Positions 1 through 6,356 of a DNA stretch of 6,356 bases are shown here, piece after piece; positions within the stretch are counted from its first letter, which is position 1, and every line of letters begins with the position of its first letter. Under the pieces are notes generated by a model. The model saw only the letters and a list, made by a program, of their open reading frames with translations, made no database searches and had not been told where the DNA came from. The stretch lies in the NCBI GenBank assembly GCA_027730465.1, contig JAQCGQ010000040.1, positions 1-6,356 of the forward strand. The letters run 5' to 3'. Made by a program: the position numbers and the translations under genes. The DNA comes from Actinomycetota bacterium (GTDB lineage Bacteria; Actinomycetota; Actinomycetes; Nanopelagicales; Nanopelagicaceae).

Positions 1-618
1 CGACTGCAGCGTGAAATTGATGGATTAACCGAACGAATTAATTCTCGAACAAATGTGATTGCAAAAAGGTTTGATAAAATTAAAGTCATACTAGATAAGT
101 TTGGTTACATAAACAATGATGCAATTGCAAAATCAGGAAAGATGCTTGCAAAAATTTATGGCGAAACTGATTTACTTATTGCCGAATCAATTCAGTCTGG
201 AGTTTTTAGTAATCTTTCACCGGCAGATTTAGTCTCAGTTATATCATCTTGCATATACGAGTCGCGAAATGAGGAAGCGGCAAAAGTTCCAAGAGGTGAT
301 ATTCAAATCGCATTGGCAGCTATTTCAAAAATTTATTCTAAAATTCATGATGCCGAAAGTGATCTAAACCTAGAACCTATGCGGGCTCCAGATTTTGGAT
401 TTTGTTGGGCCTCTCATAAGTGGGCGAGTGGTCAGTCTTTAACTTCTATTTTAAAAGGGACTGATCTAACTGTCGGTGATTTTGTAAGATCTATGAAACA
501 AATAATCGATTTACTAAGGCAACTAAGAGCCGCTGCACCTGAACTTCAATTAATAATTGATCAGGCGCTATCTAAAATTGACCGTGGTGTTATAACTTAT
601 GCTGGGGCAGCAGTATGA
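1..618 (+). CDS. helY: ATP-dependent RNA helicase HelY (Ski2/Mtr4-like), C-terminal fragment
   Basis: The frame is open from base 1 to a TGA at 616-618, giving 205 visible residues that are only the C-terminal part of a protein whose family is usually about 900 residues. The GTG at 55 is internal, because the codons before it read on as RLQREIDGLTERINSRTN, typical of the linker into the C-terminal helical (DSHCT) domain of Ski2/Mtr4-like helicases. Further family-like stretches are KMLAKIYGETDLLIAE, then a segment ending in SCIYESR, the WASGQSL block, and DFVRSMKQIIDLLRQL near the end. The RecA-like motor domains and DEVH box lie upstream, outside the window. The family unwinds RNA with ATP in the cytoplasm; the substrate in actinobacteria is poorly defined. 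The stop overlaps the next gene's start. The family call is firm; the symbol follows actinobacterial usage. Confidence 0.88.
   Translation, partial: RLQREIDGLTERINSRTNVIAKRFDKIKVILDKFGYINNDAIAKSGKMLAKIYGETDLLIAESIQSGVFSNLSPADLVSVISSCIYESRNEEAAKVPRGDIQIALAAISKIYSKIHDAESDLNLEPMRAPDFGFCWASHKWASGQSLTSILKGTDLTVGDFVRSMKQIIDLLRQLRAAAPELQLIIDQALSKIDRGVITYAGAAV
604..618 (+). promoter_or_regulatory. helY/exonuclease translational-coupling junction with purine-rich RBS
   Basis: The start codon of the exonuclease gene (ATG, 615-617) overlaps the helY stop (TGA, 616-618) as ATGA. A GGGG run at 604-607 lies seven bases upstream and can act as a weak Shine-Dalgarno. This arrangement favours re-initiation by ribosomes finishing helY and supports 615 over the nearby in-frame ATG at 624. 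Confidence 0.55.
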
Positions 619-1517
619 CTCTAATGCTCTTAGATAGTGCTTCACTTTGGTATCGAGCTTACTTTGGTATGCCCGACACCTTAGTTTCCCCAACTGGTCA
701 ACCAGTAAATGCAATACGCGGTTATTTGGATATGACATCGCGCTTACTAGTTAAGTACCAACCGAATCGAATTGTGGCTTGCCTGGAAGGTGATTGGCGC
801 CCATCATGGAGAGTTGAATTATTTCCTGATTATAAACTTAACCGCTTGGATGATGAAGGGGTTGAAGAAGAACCCGATACCTTAGGTCCACAAATTCCAA
901 TATTACTTGATGTTTTAGATGCACTCGGTATTCCATTGCTAGGTGTAGATGATTACGAAGCAGATGATTTAATGGCTACATTCAGCGTGAAACAGCCTGG
1001 TCCAATACGAATAGTTACCGGTGATCGCGATCTTTTTCAACTAGCTGATGATAAGCGTGATGTAAAGATCGTTTACCTAGCCAAGGGGATATCTAATCAT
1101 GATCTAGTGGATTTAAAATGGATACAGGATAAGTACCAAATACCAGGAGATCGGTATGCATTATTTGCAATGATCCGTGGAGACTCATCTGATGGTTTAC
1201 CTGGCATAAGGGGAATCGGTGAGAAAGGCGCGATGGTAATAGCAAATCTGTTCAAAAGTATGCCTGAGGTAATGCAAGCGGCAGCTGATTCAGATGAAAG
1301 ATTAAGCCCAAACATAAGAAAAAAACTTCTTGAAAGTAGTCAATATGCTTCCGTTGCACCAAAGCTAGTTAGTTGCGCGTTAGATGTTTCAATTCCGGAA
1401 ATGGAAATATCTATCCCTAAGAAACCAAAATCCCTTGAAAAAATAGTAAAGCTAAAAGATGATTTTGGTCTTGGTGCCAGCATTGATCGCATAATGAGTG
1501 CGCTTAACTGGGTTTAG
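615..1517 (+). CDS. Stand-alone 5'-3' exonuclease (PolA-type PIN/FEN fold)
   Basis: The 300-residue protein matches the 5' nuclease domain of DNA polymerase I without the polymerase. Such enzymes cut 5' flaps and RNA primers with two metal ions during replication and repair in the cytoplasm. The acidic metal-binding set looks complete: Asp7 (LLDSASLWYRAYFG), Asp60 (EGDWRPSWR), Glu115/Asp117/Asp118 (DDYEADDL), Asp137/Asp139 (VTGDRDLFQL), and Asp190/Asp193 in GDSSDGLPG. The last of these leads into the helix-hairpin-helix segment GIRGIGEKGA (about 197-206), which grips duplex DNA. The start at 615 overlaps the helY stop; ATG 624 is an alternative that would still keep Asp7. The gene ends one base before lnt. 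The family is clear, but I give no symbol because naming of free-standing members varies. Whether a full-length polA also exists cannot be seen here. Confidence 0.92.
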   Translation: MTLMLLDSASLWYRAYFGMPDTLVSPTGQPVNAIRGYLDMTSRLLVKYQPNRIVACLEGDWRPSWRVELFPDYKLNRLDDEGVEEEPDTLGPQIPILLDVLDALGIPLLGVDDYEADDLMATFSVKQPGPIRIVTGDRDLFQLADDKRDVKIVYLAKGISNHDLVDLKWIQDKYQIPGDRYALFAMIRGDSSDGLPGIRGIGEKGAMVIANLFKSMPEVMQAAADSDERLSPNIRKKLLESSQYASVAPKLVSCALDVSIPEMEISIPKKPKSLEKIVKLKDDFGLGASIDRIMSALNWV

Positions 1518-1518
1518 T

Positions 1519-2904
1519 ATGAATTTCCTTTACGCAGCTATTGCAGGATTAATATCATCAACTGCTTTTGAGCCAGTGTCATTTTGGCCTTCCGCTTTTA
1601 TAGGATTGATGATCTGGTATTTTCTATTAATTAAGTTGAACTTGAGAAATAGAGTATATATCTCTTATATTTTTGGCTTAGGCGTTCTCCTGCCAGTTCA
1701 ACAATGGACTGGGATATATGTTGGCAATCTTCCCTGGCTAATACTTTGTTTTGCGCAGGCCACTTTCTTTATATTTCCAGCTTACTTGGTTGGAAAGAAG
1801 AAAAAATTCAACCAGCTTGTCTTTGCCTTATCGTTTGTAGTAGTTGAGCTTCTTCTACGAACAGTTCCTTTCACTGGATTTGGATGGTCTCGACTTAGTT
1901 TTACTCAACTAGATGGTCCCTTACAATTTTTGTATTCAGGTGGCGGTGTTGTACTAGTTGCATTTTTTATTGCTTTAATTAGTTCGGTAAAGTCAGTATT
2001 TAATCTAATAGTAATTTTCTTAATCATTGGTGGACTTTCTCTTCTTCCACGGATAGAAATAACAAAAGAGAAAAGCTCCGTGGCACTCGTTCAAGGGGGA
2101 GTGGTCAATCTTGGGTTAGATTTTAACTCTAAACCTAAGGAGGTTTTTCTTAGGCACCTAAAGCAAACTTCAACTTCAGTAAAAGCTTCTCAGGTAGATC
2201 TTGTAATCTGGCCAGAAAATGCTGTGGATATTGATGTTAATACCAATGCGGAAGTTAAGAACCTAATAAGTAATCAATCTGCTTTTCTAATGACGCCATT
2301 ATTAGTTGGTGGAATTACAAGGTCTGGGGCTGACCTTTTTAATCGCTCATATTTATTTGATCCAGAGATCACGCAGGTGTATTCAAAGCGATACCTGACG
2401 CCATTTGGAGAGTATTTACCAGTAAGAACTGTTGCTAGTAAAGTCTCTAATTATGCAAATCAAATAACGGATTTTAAAGCCGGAGTTGACGATACCAAAT
2501 TTAAAATAAAAGATGCCACATTTCAAACTTTAATCTGTTATGAACTTATAAATGATATTTTTCGTGATCAAATCAGTGAAAATTTTCTTGTTATACAAAC
2601 AAATAATGCCACTTTTGGGAATACTGCTCAATTAGATCAGCAATTCAATATTGCTCGTGTGAGAGCAATGGAAACTGGCAGATATATTGCATATGTTTCA
2701 ACTACTGGAACTACCGCTTTTATTGATAATCGCGGAAAAGTGATAGATAAACTAACAAAATTCAAGCCTGCGACATTATTTGGTGAGGTGACTCATGTTG
2801 AAAAGCGAACATATACTCAGATTTATGGAAAATTTTTGGAGTATCTAGCAGGAGCCGGTCTTTTAGCAATTATTTTTTATCGAAGATGGGGGAGAAATTG
2901 GTAA
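1519..2904 (+). CDS. lnt: Apolipoprotein N-acyltransferase (Lnt)
   Basis: This 461-residue membrane enzyme transfers an acyl chain from phospholipid to the N-terminal cysteine of lipoproteins, the last step of their maturation. Hydrophobic segments fall near residues 4-20, 24-39, 50-65, 72-91, 98-113, 137-157 and 161-176, followed by an extracytoplasmic nitrilase-like domain (about 185-430) and a last segment at 440-455, the usual Lnt layout. The catalytic triad is visible: Glu233 in VIWPENA, Lys290 in YSKRYLTPFGEYLP (which also holds Glu298, matching an essential Glu of E. coli Lnt) and Cys340 in LICYELI. I chose ATG 1519, one base after the exonuclease stop, because the first membrane helix starts right there; a GTG at 1498 would add seven residues. 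There is no clear Shine-Dalgarno, so coupling is likely. The length is slightly short for the family but nothing essential is missing. Confidence 0.94.
   Translation: MNFLYAAIAGLISSTAFEPVSFWPSAFIGLMIWYFLLIKLNLRNRVYISYIFGLGVLLPVQQWTGIYVGNLPWLILCFAQATFFIFPAYLVGKKKKFNQLVFALSFVVVELLLRTVPFTGFGWSRLSFTQLDGPLQFLYSGGGVVLVAFFIALISSVKSVFNLIVIFLIIGGLSLLPRIEITKEKSSVALVQGGVVNLGLDFNSKPKEVFLRHLKQTSTSVKASQVDLVIWPENAVDIDVNTNAEVKNLISNQSAFLMTPLLVGGITRSGADLFNRSYLFDPEITQVYSKRYLTPFGEYLPVRTVASKVSNYANQITDFKAGVDDTKFKIKDATFQTLICYELINDIFRDQISENFLVIQTNNATFGNTAQLDQQFNIARVRAMETGRYIAYVSTTGTTAFIDNRGKVIDKLTKFKPATLFGEVTHVEKRTYTQIYGKFLEYLAGAGLLAIIFYRRWGRNW
2886..2904 (+). promoter_or_regulatory. lnt/ppm1 19-base overlap with G-rich element
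   Basis: The last codons of lnt and the first codons of ppm1 share 2886-2904 in different frames. A GGGGGAG purine run (2888-2894) lies just inside the ppm1 frame. It is downstream of ATG 2886 and only three bases before an in-frame TTG at 2898, too close for an ideal ribosome site for that codon. No good Shine-Dalgarno precedes ATG 2886, so ppm1 translation probably depends on ribosomes terminating on lnt. This leaves the exact ppm1 start uncertain between 2886 and 2898. Confidence 0.45.
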
Positions 2905-3626
2905 ATGTCCTCGCGATTATCCCTACATATAACGAGTCTGCCAACATAGTCGAGCTTCTTACTCGTGTAGATAACGTTCGATCAGAGCTAAGTAGTAATT
3001 ATAAAATTGATATAGTAATTATTGACGATAATTCACCAGATAAAACTATAGAAATTGCTAAGTCTTTACAAATGAAGAATTTATCAGCATTAAATAGAAC
3101 TAAAAAGTCGGGGCTTGGTCCAGCGTATTTAGCAGGATTTAACCTCGGTTTAACAGGTGATTATCAATTTTTCATTCAAATGGATGCAGATTTAAGTCAT
3201 ATGCCAGAGCAACTAGAGAATCTACTTGAGTCAGCATCTAGTAAAAGTTTAGTTATCGGAACTCGTTGGATGCCAGGGGGATCCGTAGTTAATTGGCCAT
3301 TTCATCGCCGTTTTATCTCCAAACTTGGTACAAAATATGCTTCTATTGCCCTAGATCTTGATTACAAAGATCTGACCTCTGGATATCGAATACTTCCAAG
3401 AGAGATGCTAGAAACAATTGATCTAAGTGGCATTAAGACAAAGGGGTATGGTTTTCAGATCGAAGTTGCTCTTAAGGCACATGATGCTGGATTTGAGATT
3501 AAACAGGTACCAATAACCTTTATTGAGCGAGAAAACGGCAGATCAAAGATGGGGCCCAAAATCGTGTGGGAGGCTTGGTTTAAGGTCAGTATCTGGGGCT
3601 TTAAACGTATAATTAGTCGCCGATAA
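2886..3626 (+). CDS. ppm1: Polyprenol monophosphomannose synthase (GT2, Dpm1-like)
   Basis: The 246-residue protein is a family 2 glycosyltransferase of the dolichol-phosphate mannose synthase type. It moves mannose from GDP-mannose to a polyprenyl phosphate at the inner membrane face; the product feeds extracytoplasmic mannosyltransferases for lipoglycans or glycoproteins. Visible motifs are IIPTYNES (11-18), IDDNSPD (46-52) for the nucleotide, QMDADLSH (98-105) for metal binding, DLTSGYRILP (162-171), KGYGFQIE (186-193) and the FIERENGRSKM loop (212-222). There is no C-terminal membrane domain, so it is probably peripheral; in mycobacteria the Lnt partner anchors the synthase, which the gene order suggests here too. 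ATG 2886 overlaps lnt by 19 bases; TTG 2898 would drop four residues without touching a motif. Another GT2 sugar such as glucose is possible, but the lnt neighbour favours mannose. Confidence 0.9.
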   Translation: MGEKLVNVLAIIPTYNESANIVELLTRVDNVRSELSSNYKIDIVIIDDNSPDKTIEIAKSLQMKNLSALNRTKKSGLGPAYLAGFNLGLTGDYQFFIQMDADLSHMPEQLENLLESASSKSLVIGTRWMPGGSVVNWPFHRRFISKLGTKYASIALDLDYKDLTSGYRILPREMLETIDLSGIKTKGYGFQIEVALKAHDAGFEIKQVPITFIERENGRSKMGPKIVWEAWFKVSIWGFKRIISRR

Positions 3627-3652
3627 TCTACATTATGTAAAATAAGAAAGAT
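3627..3652. other. Convergent intergenic gap with small AT palindrome
   Basis: Only 26 bases separate the ppm1 stop (TAA, 3624-3626) from the gcvP stop (3653-3655, minus strand). The gap holds the perfect palindrome TACATTATGTA (3629-3639), too short and AT-rich to be a strong terminator. Read on the minus strand, the gap gives a U-rich run after gcvP. No GC-rich stem with a T-tract is present for either direction. Confidence 0.6.
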
Positions 3653-3673
3653 CTAGCTAGAGGCTAACTCCTC
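3639..3673 (-). terminator. Weak candidate terminator after gcvP
   Basis: On the minus strand, GAGG (3673-3670) can pair with CCTC (3663-3660) across a six-base loop at the very end of gcvP. After about ten bases comes a pyrimidine and T-rich stretch (3650-3639, TCTTATTTTA-like). The stem is only four pairs and the spacing to the T-rich run is long, so this may be chance. It is the only arrangement near the junction that resembles intrinsic termination. The palindrome TCTAGCTAGA (3652-3661) overlaps it. Confidence 0.18.
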
Positions 3674-6356
3674 GATTGGCAGACAACTGCATACTAAATT
3701 TCGGTCGCCGTAGACGCCATCAATTCTGCCCACAGTTGGAAGATACTTTCCTGTCCGACCTATTCCAAACTCTTGGCCGTTAGGAAATGCAGCATCCTCC
3801 CTTGAATATTTACGGTCCCACTCTTGGGAAACCAAATCTCCAATTGTGTGCGGTGCATGTCGTAGCGGTGAATCCTCAATCGTGATTTTACCTGACTCGA
3901 TTTCAGAAATCTCACCTCTAATACTTTCCATAGCAGCTAAAAATCTATCAAGCTCTCTAATATCTTCAGACTCAGTTGGCTCGATCATCATAGTTCCGGC
4001 TACTGGAAAACTCACAGTAGGTGCATGAAAACCATGATCCATTAACCGCTTAGCAATATCATCAACTGTTACGCCAGTGCTCTTAGTCAGTGGCCTAATA
4101 TCAATGATGCACTCATGGGCAATATGGCCATTTTGACCGCGATAAAGAATTGGAAATAATGGGTCAATCTTTTTTGCAAGATAATTAGCGGACAAAATCG
4201 CAACCTCAGTTGCCCTTGTTAATCCTACGCCGCCCACCATACTTATATACATCCAAGAAATTGGCAGAATCGATGCTGAACCAAATGGTGCACCAGAGAC
4301 CGGACCTGGTCCAGTTTGCGGACCCGCTAAATGATTATCTGGGTGATTAGGTAAAAATGGGGCTAAGTGCGCTCTTGCAATTACTGGCCCAACCCCTGGT
4401 CCCCCGCCACCGTGTGGAATACAAAATGTTTTATGAAGATTTAGATGGGAAACATCAGCACCAAATTTTCCTGGCTTTATTACACCAACTAAAGCATTTA
4501 GATTTGCCCCATCAACATAAACCTGACCACCAGCATCGTGTACTAATTCACATATTTGGGAAATAGCACTCTCAAAAACTCCATGAGTTGATGGATAAGT
4601 AACCATTAAAGCAGCAAGATTATCTCTATGTTGTTCAATTTTTTCTTTTAAATCACTTAAACTAACATTGCCATCCTCATCGCAAGCTATAACAAAAACT
4701 TTCATTCCAGCCATTACCGCACTTGCTGCATTAGTACCGTGAGCACTTGAAGGTATTAGACAAATATCTCTATTTTCTTCACCTCTACTATCAAGATAGT
4801 TTCTAATTGCTAGCAAACCTGCAAACTCCCCCTGTGAACCTGCATTTGGTTGCAAGGAAACAGCGTCATAACCTGTAACAGCTATCAACCATTTACTTAA
4901 AGAATCAATTAATTGCATATAACCTTCAGATTGGTTAGCAGGAGCAAATGGATGAATTAAGTTAAATTCTGGCCACGTAATTGGAATCATTTCTGAGGTT
5001 GCATTCAGTTTCATTGTGCATGATCCAAGAGGAATCATAGTTCGATCTAATGCTAAATCGCGATCTGAAAGTGATCTTATGTACCTAAGCATGGCTGTTT
5101 CTGAGTGATATGTGTTAAATAGTGGGTGGGATAAATAATTTGATCCACGCTTTATTACTGAGCTAACACTCTTCTCGCTAGTATCTTCTGCCTCAAAGGC
5201 TTTTAACAACTCTAATAAATCTGATTGTGTTGTAGTTTCATCAAAAGATAGGGATAGCTCACCTTTTGAAATCAGTCGGATATTAAATCCTGACGCAAGA
5301 GCGGATTTAGTGATTTGTTCAGCTTTTGAGCTGCGTAGGTAGATGGTGTCAAATATTTCATAATCATCAACATCAAAGCCACTCTTCTTTAGACTACCTC
5401 GAAATCGGTATGCAAATTTTTGTACTCTTAAAGCTATTTCAGCTAAACCATCTGGGCCATGCCACATCGCATAAAATGCAGAAATTACTGCAAGTAAAAC
5501 TTGTGCGGTGCAGATATTTGAGGTTGCTTTATCCCGGCGAATATGTTGTTCCCGAGTTTGCAATGCCAATCTAAATGCGGGATTACCGTGGGTATCAACT
5601 GATTGTCCAACTAACCGACCAGGAAGTGATCTTTCTAATCCATTTTTCACTGCCATAAATCCTGCATGTGGTCCGCCGAAACCGACTGGTACGCCAAATC
5701 TTTGAGCAGAGCCAACTGCAATGTCGGCGCCGTACTCCCCCGGAGACTTGAAAAGGGTCAGTGCTAGCAGATCACAACTAACTATCGCTAGCGCGCTTTG
5801 CTTTTGAATATCCTTGACAATATGAGTTAAATCTTTAACTCGCCCATTGCTATCTGGATATGCAACTACTGCGGCAAAAATACCCGCTGGAATTTGGTCT
5901 TTGCCAAAGTCATTTTCTATTACTTTAATTTTTAATGGCTTTGCTCTAGTTTTAATGACTGCCTTAACATGTGAGTGTAAATTAACATCAATTAAAAATG
6001 CGGCTTCATCACTTCCCTGCCAAACTCTGCGAGCAAGCGTCATAGCTTCGGCTGCTGCAGTTGCTTCATCAAGCATTGATGCATTTGCAATCGCTAATCC
6101 AGTCAAATCAGTAATTGCAGTTTGAAATGCAAAAACTGCTTCGAGTCTTCCTTGGCTGATTTCTGGTTGATACGGTGTGTAGGCGGTATACCATCCTGGA
6201 TTTTCTAAAACATTTCTTAATACCACTGGAGGAGTAATAGTGCCGTAGTAACCATTTCCGATAAAAGATTTTACGACAGTATTCTTCTTAGCAATTTGTG
6301 CAATTTCCTCAATCGCTGCTACTTCTGAAATACCTGCCGGCAAAACTTTTTCTATC
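3653..6356 (-). CDS. gcvP: Glycine dehydrogenase (decarboxylating), P-protein, N-terminally cut by window edge
   Basis: About 900 residues are visible of a family usually near 950. The PLP-dependent enzyme decarboxylates glycine and passes the aminomethyl group to the lipoyl arm of GcvH, working with GcvT and lipoamide dehydrogenase in the cytoplasm. The frame is open through the right edge: a TTG at 6343 is internal because IEKV precedes it, so the true start is outside. Counting from that codon, the N-terminal half shows [14 protein letters not shown] (31-44), [14 protein letters not shown] (55-68) and [10 protein letters not shown] (222-231). The C-terminal half shows [10 protein letters not shown] (438-447), [13 protein letters not shown] (497-509), [12 protein letters not shown] (531-542) and HLNLHKTF, whose Lys638 (4430-4432) is the PLP Schiff-base residue, followed by a Gly-rich loop. 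The C-terminus has CSC (885-887). It is one long single-chain form, not the split GcvPA/GcvPB type. No frameshift is seen. It converges on ppm1; its promoter and any glycine riboswitch would be outside. Confidence 0.96.
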   Translation of the reverse strand, partial: IEKVLPAGISEVAAIEEIAQIAKKNTVVKSFIGNGYYGTITPPVVLRNVLENPGWYTAYTPYQPEISQGRLEAVFAFQTAITDLTGLAIANASMLDEATAAAEAMTLARRVWQGSDEAAFLIDVNLHSHVKAVIKTRAKPLKIKVIENDFGKDQIPAGIFAAVVAYPDSNGRVKDLTHIVKDIQKQSALAIVSCDLLALTLFKSPGEYGADIAVGSAQRFGVPVGFGGPHAGFMAVKNGLERSLPGRLVGQSVDTHGNPAFRLALQTREQHIRRDKATSNICTAQVLLAVISAFYAMWHGPDGLAEIALRVQKFAYRFRGSLKKSGFDVDDYEIFDTIYLRSSKAEQITKSALASGFNIRLISKGELSLSFDETTTQSDLLELLKAFEAEDTSEKSVSSVIKRGSNYLSHPLFNTYHSETAMLRYIRSLSDRDLALDRTMIPLGSCTMKLNATSEMIPITWPEFNLIHPFAPANQSEGYMQLIDSLSKWLIAVTGYDAVSLQPNAGSQGEFAGLLAIRNYLDSRGEENRDICLIPSSAHGTNAASAVMAGMKVFVIACDEDGNVSLSDLKEKIEQHRDNLAALMVTYPSTHGVFESAISQICELVHDAGGQVYVDGANLNALVGVIKPGKFGADVSHLNLHKTFCIPHGGGGPGVGPVIARAHLAPFLPNHPDNHLAGPQTGPGPVSGAPFGSASILPISWMYISMVGGVGLTRATEVAILSANYLAKKIDPLFPILYRGQNGHIAHECIIDIRPLTKSTGVTVDDIAKRLMDHGFHAPTVSFPVAGTMMIEPTESEDIRELDRFLAAMESIRGEISEIESGKITIEDSPLRHAPHTIGDLVSQEWDRKYSREDAAFPNGQEFGIGRTGKYLPTVGRIDGVYGDRNLVCSCLPIEELASS

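Noticed and set aside
55..57. GTG as the start of a separate 187-residue gene
   Set aside because: The same frame is open to base 1 and the upstream residues match the HelY family, so the GTG is an internal valine codon.
1097..1315. 72-residue minus-strand open frame
   Set aside because: It lies wholly inside the well-supported exonuclease gene, has no recognisable domain, and overlaps the conserved helix-hairpin-helix coding region.
1319..1325. A7 run in the exonuclease gene as a programmed slippage site
   Set aside because: The reading frame continues normally through Arg-Lys-Lys-Leu, and short A runs are expected in an AT-rich genome. Nothing suggests a functional alternative product.
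1498..1500. GTG as the lnt start
   Set aside because: It adds seven residues ahead of the first membrane helix with no ribosome site. ATG 1519, one base after the previous stop, fits better, though GTG is not excluded.
3846..4566. Two plus-strand open frames (3846-4028 and 4357-4566)
   Set aside because: Both are antisense to conserved gcvP regions, including the PLP lysine motif. The second has a His/Gln/Leu-rich low-complexity translation typical of a frame shadow.
5326..6125. Three plus-strand open frames (5326-5574, 5508-5705, 5847-6125), two of them overlapping each other
   Set aside because: All are antisense to the gcvP N-terminal half, without a ribosome site or domain; they follow from the codon bias of the true gene.
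6341..6343. TTG as the gcvP start
   Set aside because: The frame continues upstream to the window edge and the family has about 50-60 more N-terminal residues, so the true start is outside the window.

Overview
The window looks like core chromosome from an AT-rich actinobacterium. By eye GC is roughly 40%. The actinobacterial assignment rests on gene content: a HelY-type (Ski2/Mtr4-like) helicase tail, a stand-alone 5'-3' exonuclease, and an apolipoprotein N-acyltransferase (Lnt) directly followed by a polyprenol-phosphate mannose synthase (Ppm1). The Lnt/Ppm1 pairing is characteristic of Actinobacteria, where some mycobacteria carry the two as one fused protein. Low GC, near-zero spacing and gene overlaps suggest a streamlined genome such as the freshwater acI/Nanopelagicales or a similar planktonic lineage. 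That lineage call is inference only.

Layout: positions 1-3626 hold four plus-strand genes packed into one apparent transcription unit. They are the 3' end of helY (open from base 1), the exonuclease gene (ATGA overlap with helY), lnt (begins one base after the exonuclease stop) and ppm1 (19-base overlap with lnt). A 26-base gap (3627-3652) then separates this unit from a convergent minus-strand gene, gcvP, the glycine cleavage system P-protein. Its coding frame stays open to the right edge, so its N-terminus lies outside the window.

Function: the left unit joins nucleic-acid maintenance (RNA helicase, flap/5' exonuclease) to cell-envelope biogenesis. Lnt completes lipoprotein acylation, and Ppm1 supplies the lipid-linked mannose donor for extracytoplasmic mannosylation. 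Known mycobacterial biology, where the Lnt partner anchors and stimulates Ppm1, fits the tight lnt-ppm1 coupling here. GcvP is unrelated housekeeping one-carbon metabolism on the other strand.

No stretch over 300 bases lacks a gene. I saw no RNA genes, mobile elements, CRISPR array, long repeats or clear promoters, and no sign of an undescribed system. The points worth a second look are the coupled junctions, the -1 register between lnt and ppm1, the terminator-poor convergent junction, and possible redox cysteines in GcvP.
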